Of a DNA stretch of 30,270 bases, positions 1 to 8,852 are shown one piece after another. A model generated the notes under the pieces. The model had not been told where the DNA came from, ran no database searches, and saw only the letters and a program-made list of their open reading frames with translations. The translations under genes were made by a program, and so were the position numbers. Positions within the stretch are counted from its first letter, which is position 1, and the number at the start of each line of letters is the position of its first letter. The DNA is from DATFLS01 sp964413425 (GTDB taxonomy: Bacteria; Fidelibacterota; JAANXI01), in assembly GCA_964413425.1 (NCBI GenBank), contig CAYPST010000045.1, positions 1 to 30,270 on the forward strand, read 5' to 3'.

Positions 1-14
1 CATTTTCTTTGTCG

Positions 15-46
15 ATTGAGCGATTTATGGAAATAAATCGCTCAAT
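15..46. repeat. Perfect 13-bp inverted repeat upstream of mtaB
   Basis: Two perfectly complementary 13-nt arms (15-27 and 34-46) are separated by a 6-nt spacer, ending 36 nt before the mtaB start codon. The arms are AT-rich with a central GCGA/TCGC. Only TTT follows the right arm before GGG, so this is a poor Rho-independent terminator. It may be an operator for mtaB or the weak terminator of a gene left of the window; the sequence does not decide between them. Confidence 0.6.
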
Positions 47-82
47 TTGGGTAAAATGAATATCAACAGGAGGACATAGATC

Positions 83-1456
83 GTGCCGAAATACGAAACA
101 ACCCTTCAGTCAGCGAATGTCAGGCGAGTAGCCTTTTACACCTTCGGATGCATGCTCAATCAATCGGAGACGGCCACCATCGCCCAGGAGTTCGACCAAT
201 ACGGATATGAGATTGTTGAATTCGGTGAGCCGGCGGATCTCTACGTTCTTAATACCTGTACGGTAACGCACAAAGCAGACTCCCGCGCCAGAAAGACGAT
301 TCGGCAGGCTCATCGGAAGTCACCCCACGCGTTTATTGCCGTGGTGGGTTGTTATGCGGAGAACAAGCCGGAGGAGATAGCCGCCATTGACGGAGTCGAC
401 CTCATCCTGGGGGCGGAAGAAAAATTCCGGCTGATTGACATGCTTTCCAATGAATCCAAGGGCGAACCCGTCTGGCAGAAGAATCCGGTACCTGAAATAA
501 TGCTTGCCTGTGAAGCCGGGGATTCCAGAGGAATGGAAAGCGTACCGACCCTGGAGATGGAAGGGAAGACCCGGATTTTTATGAAAATCCAGGACGGCTG
601 TGATTATAACTGTTCCTTCTGCATTATTCCGCAGATCCGGGGCGGAGGGCGAGTCATTCCTCTTCCGGAGATACTGGATCGAGCGTGCGGAATCATCGAG
701 AATGGGTATCGTGAAATTGTGCTTACCGGGGTGAACATCGGGACCTATCAGGATGACCATGGAAACCGGTTCATCGATGTGGTGGACCAGCTCTCCGATC
801 TTTCGAATCGGATCCGGATTCGGCTCAGTTCGGTTGAGCCGAATTGTATCAGCCGGGACCTGCTGCAGCTGATTGCGGAGCGGGAGAATATTTGCAGCCA
901 TTTACACCTGCCGCTTCAGAACGGCAGCGACAGAATCCTGAAGAAAATGCGGCGCAGGTACCTGACCGAAAAATATCGAAGCGTGGTGCTGGAGGCAGCC
1001 GAATCCATCCCGGACCTGGGACTGGGAGCGGATGTCCTGGTGGGATTCCCGGACGAAACCGATGAGGACTTCGCCCGGACCTGCCAGTTTATTGACAGCC
1101 TGCCGATCTCGTATCTTCACGTGTTTACCTACTCCCGGCGACCAGGCACCGATGCGGCCTCCATGGATCATCAGGTGGATCCGCAAACCCACCAGCGCCG
1201 CAGTTTTGCACTCCGCCAGTTAAGCAAGCGCAAGCGGCGGGCCTTTCTCGCCGAGCAAGTGGACACGGAACAGGAAGTCCTCTTCGAACCAGGCGACGGC
1301 GCCACCTACATGGAAGGATGGACGGAAAATTATGCCCGGGTCCGAACCGACCATGCCCCGGATGTGATCAATGAGATTGTCCCGGTGAAAATACTCCGCC
1401 ATGAGAACGAGTATTTGATTGGCCGGGTGCTGCAGCATCATTTCGAAGCAGCGTAA
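83..1456 (+). CDS. mtaB: tRNA threonylcarbamoyladenosine methylthiotransferase MtaB
   Basis: Radical-SAM methylthiotransferase, 457 aa, full length for the MiaB/MtaB family. By family it converts t6A37 of ANN-decoding tRNAs to ms2t6A in the cytoplasm. The N-terminal UPF0004 domain has its expected cysteines (C23 in FGCMLNQSE, then NTCTVT and VVGCYAE), which bind the auxiliary cluster. The radical-SAM triad CDYNCSFC is at C173, C177 and C180. A C-terminal TRAM-like RNA-binding segment follows from about residue 395. The FGCMLNQSE start motif fits MtaB (GCKVNQYE-like) better than MiaB (GCQMN). The GTG start is chosen because CAGGAGG lies 9 nt upstream. The next gene follows after 24 nt on the same strand. 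Confidence 0.9.
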   Translation: MPKYETTLQSANVRRVAFYTFGCMLNQSETATIAQEFDQYGYEIVEFGEPADLYVLNTCTVTHKADSRARKTIRQAHRKSPHAFIAVVGCYAENKPEEIAAIDGVDLILGAEEKFRLIDMLSNESKGEPVWQKNPVPEIMLACEAGDSRGMESVPTLEMEGKTRIFMKIQDGCDYNCSFCIIPQIRGGGRVIPLPEILDRACGIIENGYREIVLTGVNIGTYQDDHGNRFIDVVDQLSDLSNRIRIRLSSVEPNCISRDLLQLIAERENICSHLHLPLQNGSDRILKKMRRRYLTEKYRSVVLEAAESIPDLGLGADVLVGFPDETDEDFARTCQFIDSLPISYLHVFTYSRRPGTDAASMDHQVDPQTHQRRSFALRQLSKRKRRAFLAEQVDTEQEVLFEPGDGATYMEGWTENYARVRTDHAPDVINEIVPVKILRHENEYLIGRVLQHHFEAA

Positions 1457-1480
1457 GACGTGGGATGGCAGTGAAAATCG

Positions 1481-2389
1481 ATGGGTATCTTGCTCCTGTT
1501 CTTTGATGGCGTCGGTATTGCACCACCTGATACCAAGGCCAACCCGATAACAGAATTTATCAACAGACCATTTCCTGTCGGGAATCACGAGTATGATTTC
1601 CATGAAGGCATACTCGTTCCGACTGATGCCACATTGGGAATCGACGGATTACCTCAGAGTGCGACCGGGCAGACGACAATACTCACCGGTGTAAACGCCG
1701 CAGCCATTGAAGGGCGGCATGTCACAGCGTATCCCACAACGAAGCTGCGGAGACTCATTACCGACCAAAGTCTGCTCAAGACAATCAAAGAAGCCGGCGC
1801 CACTCCGACTTTTGCGAATGCCTACCATCCGGACTATTTTCGCCGCAAACACACCCGGTATTCGGTCAGTACCTGGGCCTGGCTGGCGGCCGGGATCGAT
1901 TACCTGACCATCGATGATCTCCGGCAGGGAACGGCCGTCTCGCACGATATAACAAACGAATTCATGCACCGATACGGATACGCAGTGCCAATAAGAGAAC
2001 CCGAAGAGACCGGGCAGATACTTGCAAACATGCTGGACAAATATGACTTTGTCTTTTTTGAATATATACTTACTGACCGATGCGGGCACAGGCAGGACAT
2101 GGCAGAGGCGGTTGTTCGGTTAGGGCAGATTGCCGGCCTCATGACGAAACTTCTCCAGGCGGCCGACCTCGGAGAATCAACAGTTATGCTGACCAGCGAT
2201 CATGGAAACCTGGAGGATCTCTCTGTAAAAACGCATACCCTGAACCCTGTGCCCACCATCCTCTGGGGGAGACATGCCCGAATGATGGCCGAACAAATCC
2301 GCTCGATACAGGACATTGCTCCCGTGGTTCTTCAAGAAATAGGCGTTGATCGGGATATGAACCCTGGAAAATCCTATTCTATCAGTTGA
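1481..2389 (+). CDS. Compact phosphomutase-like metalloenzyme (alkaline phosphatase superfamily)
   Basis: 302-aa member of the alkaline-phosphatase-like superfamily that includes cofactor-independent phosphoglycerate mutase and phosphopentomutase. Visible metal and nucleophile motifs: FFDGVG (D9), QSATGQT with the likely nucleophile S60, TDRCGH (D199, H203), SDHGN (D240, H241) and THTLNPVP (H252). All ligand positions seem present, so it is probably active. It is much shorter than iPGM (about 510 aa), archaeal-type PGM (about 400) or phosphopentomutase (about 390), so the inserted cap domain between the metal motifs must be largely missing. The substrate cannot be named from sequence. It is likely co-transcribed with mtaB. 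The ATG start puts FFDG at the usual distance from the N-terminus; there is no strong ribosome site. Confidence 0.75.
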   Translation: MGILLLFFDGVGIAPPDTKANPITEFINRPFPVGNHEYDFHEGILVPTDATLGIDGLPQSATGQTTILTGVNAAAIEGRHVTAYPTTKLRRLITDQSLLKTIKEAGATPTFANAYHPDYFRRKHTRYSVSTWAWLAAGIDYLTIDDLRQGTAVSHDITNEFMHRYGYAVPIREPEETGQILANMLDKYDFVFFEYILTDRCGHRQDMAEAVVRLGQIAGLMTKLLQAADLGESTVMLTSDHGNLEDLSVKTHTLNPVPTILWGRHARMMAEQIRSIQDIAPVVLQEIGVDRDMNPGKSYSIS

Positions 2390-2463
2390 CTGTAGGCCGT
2401 TGTTTATGTAAGTTTTTTCTCTGTAAAATTTCGAATATTGACAGGTAAGAGAGCTCCAGTTCA

Positions 2464-3111
2464 TTGGCACACACACAGTTTGCTGTTTTTGCTTCGGGAC
2501 GAGGTTCGAATTTTCACGCCATTTACCGGCGCATCCAATCCGGGGATATCCCTGGGGAAATTGCCTGTGTCATCAGCAATAATAAAGATGCACCTGTGCT
2601 GGATAAAGCAAGAAACTCCCGGATTCCCGCCTTCCACAAAACCGATTCCCAATACGATTCTCCGGAGGAATATGTGGAGGACATAACGGCACTATTGAGA
2701 GAACAGCAGGTGGACTATGTGCTGCTGGCCGGATATATGAAGAAAATTCCGGAGGCGCTGATTGAAAATTATCCGAATAAAATTGTCAATATTCATCCTG
2801 CTCTCCTCCCGTCCTTCGGCGGAAAGGGATATTATGGGATGAATGTCCATAGAGCGGTGATCGAACGAGGGGTCAAGTGGACTGGTGTGACAGTCCATTT
2901 TGTCGATAAAATCTATGATCACGGGCCGATTATCTATCAATACCCGGTCCGGGTCAGGGATGATGATACTCCGGAGAGTCTTTCGGAGCGGGTTCTGGAG
3001 TATGAACATCGGGTGTATCCAAAAGTCGTCGGATGGCTGTGCAACGATTGGGTTGCGGTAGATGGTTTGCGAACCTGTTTTACTGGCCCGCCAGAGGAAC
3101 GGGATCTGTAA
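2464..3111 (+). CDS. purN: Phosphoribosylglycinamide formyltransferase PurN
   Basis: 10-formyl-THF-dependent GAR transformylase, third step of purine synthesis, 215 aa, normal family length. FASGRGSN near the N-terminus is the phosphate-binding loop. The catalytic signature NIHPALLPSF supplies N109 and H111, and YDHGPII supplies D152, together the Asn-His-Asp active site. The start is the rare TTG at 2464: no ATG or GTG fits, and MAHTQFAVFASGRGSN matches the family N-terminus. A candidate promoter in the 74-nt gap (TTGTTT at 2400, TAAAAT at 2424, 18-nt spacer) is weak. Its stop overlaps the purH start by one base (TAATG), which suggests translational coupling. Confidence 0.92.
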   Translation: MAHTQFAVFASGRGSNFHAIYRRIQSGDIPGEIACVISNNKDAPVLDKARNSRIPAFHKTDSQYDSPEEYVEDITALLREQQVDYVLLAGYMKKIPEALIENYPNKIVNIHPALLPSFGGKGYYGMNVHRAVIERGVKWTGVTVHFVDKIYDHGPIIYQYPVRVRDDDTPESLSERVLEYEHRVYPKVVGWLCNDWVAVDGLRTCFTGPPEERDL

Positions 3112-4670
3112 TGGATTTTTCGGGTGCGGTATTGATTAGTGTCTACGATAAAACCGGTGTGGAAAAAGTGGCATCTGCTTTTCTTGACAGGGGAGCGGAA
3201 ATTTACTCGACCGGAGGAACTTCTGCCTATCTCCGGGACTATAATATTCCGGTAACCGATGTATCCGCGGTCACGAGTTTTCCGGAAATTCTTGACGGTC
3301 GTGTCAAAACTCTTCATCCACGTATTTTCGGGGGTATTCTGGCACACAGGAATCAAGCGGAGCATACGACACAGCTCGAGGAACATGAAATAAAACCGGT
3401 GATAGCAGTGATAGTCAACTTTTACCCGTTTCAGGATGCGGCGGCTGATCCACAGAAAACGGCGCCAGAGGTGATGGAAAATATTGATATCGGCGGCCCG
3501 TCTATGCTCCGGGCTGCAGCAAAGAATCATGAGCACGTTTTACCGGTGTGTCTGCCGCAGCAATATCCGGTGGTTTGCTCTGCCATTGAGGAAGGGACGG
3601 TGGATGATCTGCGTGTCCGGTTTGCGCGGGTGGCCTTCACGTATACCATGGAATACGAACAGAGCATCGCACAATATTTTAGCGGCCAGGTGGCTGCTGA
3701 AGGGGAGGACGAAAGCGGGTTTACAAACCTGCATTCGGTAAATCTTCGCAAAGTGGTGCCGTTGCGGTACGGGGAGAATCCTCATCAGCGGGCGGCGTAT
3801 TACGAGTTGTTGGAAGCCGAGCCAGTCCGGATTCGGAACCGGCAAGTGCAGGGCAAACCGTTATCCTATAATAATTTACTCGATCTGGATGCAGCGCTCC
3901 GGATTATTGGGGAATTCGAGGCGCCGGCCTGTGTCATTATCAAGCACACAAATCCATGCGGCTTTGCATTAGGTGAGAGTTCTGAAGCCGCCTATCGGCG
4001 CGCGGTGACGACTGATCCGCTGAGTTATTTCGGCGGCATCGTCGGGTTTAATCGCCCCGTGACTGAGCCTGCAGCCAAAGCACTTACCGAATCGTTTCTG
4101 GAGTGTATCATTGCACCTGATTATGCCGACGAGGCTTTAGCGGTATTCCAGTCGAAGAAAAACCTCCGGGTCTTACGCTGTGGCCCGGATGATCTGGTTG
4201 ATCCCGGGTATGAGATTCGTCCGGCGCTCTCGGGGTTCTTACTGCAGGAGCGTGATCCGATCATTGGAAAAAATATAGAGTATAAGGTAGTGACCCAACG
4301 TCAACCAACCAGGGAGGAGCAGCAGGCTTTTTCTCTGGGTTGGCGGTTAGTGAAACATACCCGGTCCAATGCTATCGTGTTTACCAGTGCTGTGCAGGCA
4401 TTGGGAGTCGGGGCCGGCCAGATGTCGCGGGTGGATGCGGTGAAGATCGGGGTGCGAAAAGCCCGGGAGGCGGGCTTATCCCTGGAGGGGGCTTCCATGG
4501 CTTCGGATGCCTTTTTTCCCTTTCCTGACGGCATTGAGGAGGCCGCGGAAGCCGGAGTACGGTCCGTGATTCAGCCAGGGGGATCGATTCGGGATGAACA
4601 GGTGATTGCTGCTGCTGATAAGATGAATGTGGCTATGGTGTTTACTGGAAAACGACATTTTAAGCATTGA
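3111..4670 (+). CDS. purH: Bifunctional AICAR formyltransferase / IMP cyclohydrolase PurH
   Basis: Catalyses the last two steps to IMP. At 519 aa it has the usual PurH length. The N-terminal MGS-like cyclohydrolase domain starts SVYDKTG with IYSTGGT and GGRVKTLHP-like segments. The C-terminal transformylase domain carries KHTNPCG at K278-H279 and ends TGKRHFKH, typical of the family. An in-frame upstream start at 3033 would add 26 residues encoded inside purN, so the ATG overlapping the purN stop (3111) is chosen. It is followed after 15 nt by mreB, so purine synthesis and the wall-elongation genes are probably co-transcribed. Confidence 0.95.
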   Translation: MDFSGAVLISVYDKTGVEKVASAFLDRGAEIYSTGGTSAYLRDYNIPVTDVSAVTSFPEILDGRVKTLHPRIFGGILAHRNQAEHTTQLEEHEIKPVIAVIVNFYPFQDAAADPQKTAPEVMENIDIGGPSMLRAAAKNHEHVLPVCLPQQYPVVCSAIEEGTVDDLRVRFARVAFTYTMEYEQSIAQYFSGQVAAEGEDESGFTNLHSVNLRKVVPLRYGENPHQRAAYYELLEAEPVRIRNRQVQGKPLSYNNLLDLDAALRIIGEFEAPACVIIKHTNPCGFALGESSEAAYRRAVTTDPLSYFGGIVGFNRPVTEPAAKALTESFLECIIAPDYADEALAVFQSKKNLRVLRCGPDDLVDPGYEIRPALSGFLLQERDPIIGKNIEYKVVTQRQPTREEQQAFSLGWRLVKHTRSNAIVFTSAVQALGVGAGQMSRVDAVKIGVRKAREAGLSLEGASMASDAFFPFPDGIEEAAEAGVRSVIQPGGSIRDEQVIAAADKMNVAMVFTGKRHFKH

Positions 4671-4685
4671 GGTAATGGAAGAGGT

Positions 4686-5702
4686 ATGAAGTTTCCAAAG
4701 GCGTCCTGGGTTTCCGGGGATTTGTCAATTGATTTAGGAACTGCGAATACATTGATCTATGTCAAAGGCCGGGGAATTATGATTAACGAGCCTTCGATCG
4801 TGGCAAAATCGAAGCACACCGGCCAGGTGATTGCGGTTGGGAATGAAGCCAAAGAAATGCTGGGGAAAACGCATCAGGATATCGAAGTCATCCGGCCACT
4901 GAAAGATGGGGTCATTGCTGATTTTGAAATGACCGATGGATTACTCCAGGGATTTATCCGGAAGGTGAAACTTTCCCGAATAGCGCGGCCGCGGATGGTC
5001 ATCTGCGTGCCGACCGGTATTACCGAAGTCGAACGGCGGGCGGTGAAAGATTCCGCAGAACGGTCCAATGCCCGGGAAGTCTATCTCATTGAGGAACCGG
5101 TGTCGGCCGCCATCGGGATTGGGATTGATATCAGCCAGCCCGTGGGGAACATGATTGTCGATATCGGCGGAGGGACGACCGAAATCGCCGTCATCGCGTT
5201 AAACGGGATTGTCACCAAAGAATCAATCCGGGTGGCGGGGGATGAGCTGGATGAAGCGATTGTCGAGCATTTCAAGCGGGAGCATAACCTGCTGATTGGC
5301 GAGCGGACTGCCGAAAATATTAAACTGACCGTGGGGTGTGCGGTCCCGTTGGAGAACGAAGTGATTATTGCCGTGAAGGGACGGAATCTGGTGACCGGCA
5401 TCCCGAAAACCATTGAAGTCCCTTCGGATGAAATCCGGGAATGCCTGAAAGATACCATTGATATTTTAGTGAATACAATTAAGAAAGCATTGGAACAAAC
5501 TCCTCCGGAGTTGAGTTCGGACATTTTGGACAGAGGAATCATTCTGGCGGGAGGGGGGGCTCTGCTGCAGGGACTTGATCAGCGGTTGCGAATGGAAGCT
5601 GATCTTCCGGCAAATGTGGCAGAGGAGCCGCTGCTTTCCGTAGTTCGGGGAACAGGAAAAGTCCTGGACAATATCGGCAAATATGCCGACGTGCTTTCGT
5701 GA
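4686..5702 (+). CDS. mreB: Rod-shape-determining actin homologue MreB
   Basis: Bacterial actin that forms membrane-bound filaments guiding the elongasome, 338 aa, typical length. Phosphate-1 motif DLGTANT is at residues 16-22, EEPVSAAIGIG follows at about 137-147, the phosphate-2 motif DIGGGTTE at about 158-165, and ILAGGGALLQG near the C-terminus is the adenosine motif. The ATG has GGAAGAGG just upstream. It is first of the mreB-mreC-mreD-mrdA-rodA set, the standard order for this module, and follows purH by 15 nt. Confidence 0.97.
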   Translation: MKFPKASWVSGDLSIDLGTANTLIYVKGRGIMINEPSIVAKSKHTGQVIAVGNEAKEMLGKTHQDIEVIRPLKDGVIADFEMTDGLLQGFIRKVKLSRIARPRMVICVPTGITEVERRAVKDSAERSNAREVYLIEEPVSAAIGIGIDISQPVGNMIVDIGGGTTEIAVIALNGIVTKESIRVAGDELDEAIVEHFKREHNLLIGERTAENIKLTVGCAVPLENEVIIAVKGRNLVTGIPKTIEVPSDEIRECLKDTIDILVNTIKKALEQTPPELSSDILDRGIILAGGGALLQGLDQRLRMEADLPANVAEEPLLSVVRGTGKVLDNIGKYADVLS

Positions 5703-5727
5703 GAGTACTAAAGATTGAGTATGGCCA

Positions 5728-6534
5728 GTGAGCCCTGTATATGATATACTCTACAAGTTTCGCGAGTATATTCTGCTCTTGGCGGCCATTCTGTTCTCTT
5801 TTATCATTATTTTTTCGAATGATACCGCGGAAGTACAGGCACTTCAGGCAAAAATTGTCGATGGTATGAGTTTCCTGCAAAAGCCCGTCTTAGCGTTCCG
5901 TCGTCTGGGAGATCTGGAAGCGGAGAACCATCAGTTAAAGCAGCGTATTGTTGAGCTTTCACTGGAAGTACAGCAACGAGATGAGGCTATCCTGGAGAAT
6001 CAGCGGCTTCGGAAACTGCTGAATTTCCAGAATCAATCCCGGCTGGCACTCCAGCCTGCAAAGATTATTAACCGCGGCGGTTCCACCATCGTCAACTCGG
6101 TGACGGTGAATGCCGGTACGTCCGACGGCATTGCAGAGAATCGTGCCGTGGTCGTCGCAGATGGAGTCGTCGGGAAAACCATTCGGGTCGGGAAGCGTTC
6201 GGCACTGGTGCAGCTGCTGACAGATGTGAACTTCAGGTTGAGTGTGAAAACCAGGCGCACCCGGGCAACCGGAATTCTGGTGTGGGAGCACGATGATCTC
6301 TGTTCCATGCAAAATGTGCCCAAAACTCTGGATATTCAGCCTGGTGATACGGTAATTACCTCGGGATACAGTGATATCTTTCCGGAAGGGCTGGTGGTCG
6401 GTGAAGTCATCAGCAGCTCCAATGATTTGCCTGGCTACCACAAGCGGATTCAGGTGCGTTCTTTTGTGGATTTCAATCGATTGGAGGAAGTGTTTATTGT
6501 GACGCAACAACCTCAAAATACCGGGAATCTGTGA
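5728..6534 (+). CDS. mreC: Rod-shape-determining protein MreC
   Basis: Bitopic inner-membrane protein linking MreB filaments to PBP2 in the periplasm, 268 aa. It has a short cytoplasmic tail, one membrane helix at about residues 13-31, a coiled-coil stretch (about 50-92, LEAENHQLKQRI and EAILENQRLRKLLN), then the two-beta-barrel MreC domain with the VNAGTSDGIAENRAVV motif. The GTG start at 5728 gives the usual short tail before the helix; the nearby ATG at 5721 is in another frame and stops at once. The stop TGA overlaps the mreD start (TGATG). Confidence 0.93.
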   Translation: MSPVYDILYKFREYILLLAAILFSFIIIFSNDTAEVQALQAKIVDGMSFLQKPVLAFRRLGDLEAENHQLKQRIVELSLEVQQRDEAILENQRLRKLLNFQNQSRLALQPAKIINRGGSTIVNSVTVNAGTSDGIAENRAVVVADGVVGKTIRVGKRSALVQLLTDVNFRLSVKTRRTRATGILVWEHDDLCSMQNVPKTLDIQPGDTVITSGYSDIFPEGLVVGEVISSSNDLPGYHKRIQVRSFVDFNRLEEVFIVTQQPQNTGNL

Positions 6535-7016
6535 TGGAACGGGTGGCCTTATATCTCGGGACAGGATTTCTTGCGCTGCTTGCCCAGTTGACTCTGGCGG
6601 ATTGGATGAACATCCTGGGCATTGAACCTGATTTTATCACGTTATTGGTAATGTATATTGGATATCGGGAGGGCAAAGTCTACGGCATTGTGTTTGGCTT
6701 TCTGCTTGGCCTGCTGCAGGATATGACCGCTGCAAGCGCCTTTATCGGTTTATCATCCTTAATAAAGTCCATCCTGGGATTTAGTGCCGGATTTTTGCAC
6801 GGGAAATTTAACGTGATGAATCCGATATTTCTGTATTTTCTGGTTGCATTGTTTATCTTGTTTGATCAGGTATTGTATTTTGGCATTTATTATGCTGCTT
6901 CGCCCCTGAGATTCGGGGCGCTTATGCAGCATTTCATTTTGCCATCGTTCGCATACACAACCGTGATAGGAAGTGTACTGCTCTTTGTGTTGCCATTACA
7001 GCTGCGGGAGGCCTGA
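6534..7016 (+). CDS. mreD: Rod-shape-determining membrane protein MreD
   Basis: Small polytopic membrane protein of the elongasome, 160 aa from the ATG overlapping the mreC stop; an in-frame GTG one codon earlier (6531) is also possible. Five or six hydrophobic helices cover most of the length, with the MreD-typical PDFITLLVMYIGYREG segment (about residues 32-47) and GFLLGLLQDM (about 56-65). Identity rests on hydrophobic profile, size, these motifs and its place between mreC and mrdA. Six nucleotides separate it from mrdA. Confidence 0.9.
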   Translation: MERVALYLGTGFLALLAQLTLADWMNILGIEPDFITLLVMYIGYREGKVYGIVFGFLLGLLQDMTAASAFIGLSSLIKSILGFSAGFLHGKFNVMNPIFLYFLVALFILFDQVLYFGIYYAASPLRFGALMQHFILPSFAYTTVIGSVLLFVLPLQLREA

Positions 7017-7022
7017 CAGCGT

Positions 7023-8852
7023 ATGTTTGTCTCTGATAATATCGTGGATCGCGGAAGATATCTGGCGTTTCTCAGCGTCATCGTGATCATCTTCCTGGTG
7101 TTGATTGGCCGGTTCTACTCCTTACAGATCCACCAGCACCAGAAATATATTTCCCAGGCGGATGCGAACCGGATTCGTGAAGTCTCCCATCAGGGCCCGC
7201 GTGGATTAATTTTCGATCGTTATGGGACCTTATTGGTGGATAATCGATTTACCTATATGTTGTCTGCTATTCCCTGGGAAGTGAAAAAATCGCCCCAGGT
7301 TCTGCCCAGGTTGAGCACTTATCTTGATGTAGAGAAACAGAAGTTGCAGAGCCGAATGGAGGAGGGATATCGAGGCGCGTTTATTCCGGTACGATTGGCC
7401 AGTGGCCTGAATTTTTCGACCATTTCCCGGCTGGAGGAACATCGGCTGGATTTCCCGGGGATAATGCTCTCCAATGATCCTATTCGCTATTATGCCAGTG
7501 ACGCAAGTCTGGCCCATGTCCTCGGGTATCTCCGAGAAATCGATAAGGGGGAATTGGAGCGGTTCCGCCGAACTAAAAAGTACCAGTTAGGTGACTTGAT
7601 CGGATGGAATGGGTTGGAACGCGAATATGAAGCCATCCTCTGCGGTACGAAGGGATACCAATACGTCCAGGTGAATGCCACCGGCCAGGAAATCGGCCCG
7701 GTTGAGGACCGGGAGCCGATTCAGCCGAAGCCGGGATATAACCTGTATCTCAGCCTGGATGTTCAGCTCCAGCAGTACGCCGAGTCCTTATTCGATACCT
7801 TGCAGGGAGCAGTGGTGGTGCTGAAGCCGGATAACGGGGAGATACTCAGTTTTGTCAGTGCTCCCACCTATGATCTTTCAATTTTTGCCGGCGCCATTGA
7901 TGTGGAGGACTGGCGTGTATTACAGGCTGATTCCACTCGGCCCCTGTTTAATCGAGCAGCCGGGGGCACGTATCCGCCGGGTTCGACTTTCAAATTAATT
8001 ACGGCGATTGCCGCCCTGGAAGAAGATATCGTCTCGCCGGACTGGGCCGTAACCTGTCCGGGGTCCTATCGGCTGGGGCGCCGGACTTTTAAGTGCTGGA
8101 AACCGTATGGGCACGGACGGGTTGATATGCTGGACGCGATAGAACAATCCTGTAATGTCTATTTTTACAACCTGATTCGAAAAGTGGGCATCGAGCAGTG
8201 GGCAAAGTATGCGAAACTATTCGGGTTCGGAACCAAGACCGGGATCGATCTTCCGGAAGAGGCGTCAGGTTTGATTCCGGATCAAGCCTGGATGGATCGG
8301 GTGTATGGTAAACGCGGTTGGACTGAGGGCCACCTGTTGAATATGACTGTCGGACAGGGAAACATCCTGGTGACTCCCCTGCAGATGGCTCATTATGCCG
8401 GAGTCATGGCTATGAACGGTATGGTGGCAACGCCCCATTTCGGCGTCGCATACGAAACCGACGAAGGCCAGTTGAGTCAGCTGAATTATCCTGTCACGCA
8501 GCTGACAGAGATCGATTCCAGCACCTACCAATTGATTAATGAAGGCATGCATCGGGTGGTCAACGGGCAGCAGGGTACGGGGCGGGCTGCGCGACTTCCG
8601 GGAGTTGAAATGTACGGGAAAACCGGGACTGCGCAGAATCCGCATGGAGAGGATCATGCCTGGTTTATCGGAACAATGAAAGAGGGCGAAGAGGTACTGT
8701 CCATATCAGTGATGGTAGAAAATGGAGGTTCGGGAGGAGGTGTCGCCGCACCAATAGCCGGAAAAGTGTTGTATAGATATCTTCAACTCAAGGAGACCCG
8801 ACAAACCCGCACTCCCTACCATCTGATTTCGGAGGATCTTGGGCGTGAATAG
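7023..8852 (+). CDS. mrdA: Penicillin-binding protein 2 (elongasome transpeptidase)
   Basis: Class-B PBP that cross-links peptidoglycan during elongation, 609 aa. One N-terminal membrane helix (about residues 12-29) is followed by the dimerisation domain (HQGPRGLIFDRYGTLLVDN, about 56-74) and the transpeptidase domain. All three active-site motifs are intact: STFK with the acylated S321 and K324, SCN at S376, and KTG at K533. The ATG has GGGAGG about 14 nt upstream. The last codons overlap the start of rodA, its glycosyltransferase partner, which fits stoichiometric production. Confidence 0.96.
   Translation: MFVSDNIVDRGRYLAFLSVIVIIFLVLIGRFYSLQIHQHQKYISQADANRIREVSHQGPRGLIFDRYGTLLVDNRFTYMLSAIPWEVKKSPQVLPRLSTYLDVEKQKLQSRMEEGYRGAFIPVRLASGLNFSTISRLEEHRLDFPGIMLSNDPIRYYASDASLAHVLGYLREIDKGELERFRRTKKYQLGDLIGWNGLEREYEAILCGTKGYQYVQVNATGQEIGPVEDREPIQPKPGYNLYLSLDVQLQQYAESLFDTLQGAVVVLKPDNGEILSFVSAPTYDLSIFAGAIDVEDWRVLQADSTRPLFNRAAGGTYPPGSTFKLITAIAALEEDIVSPDWAVTCPGSYRLGRRTFKCWKPYGHGRVDMLDAIEQSCNVYFYNLIRKVGIEQWAKYAKLFGFGTKTGIDLPEEASGLIPDQAWMDRVYGKRGWTEGHLLNMTVGQGNILVTPLQMAHYAGVMAMNGMVATPHFGVAYETDEGQLSQLNYPVTQLTEIDSSTYQLINEGMHRVVNGQQGTGRAARLPGVEMYGKTGTAQNPHGEDHAWFIGTMKEGEEVLSISVMVENGGSGGGVAAPIAGKVLYRYLQLKETRQTRTPYHLISEDLGRE

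Noticed and set aside
320..901. 193-aa minus-strand ORF opposite mtaB
   Set aside because: Antisense shadow of a clear full-length mtaB; same for the other minus-strand ORFs, including 8854-9531 and 11303-12043.
3033..3110. 26-residue N-terminal extension of PurH
   Set aside because: It would be encoded within purN and does not match PurH N-termini; the TAATG overlap at 3111 gives the expected start.
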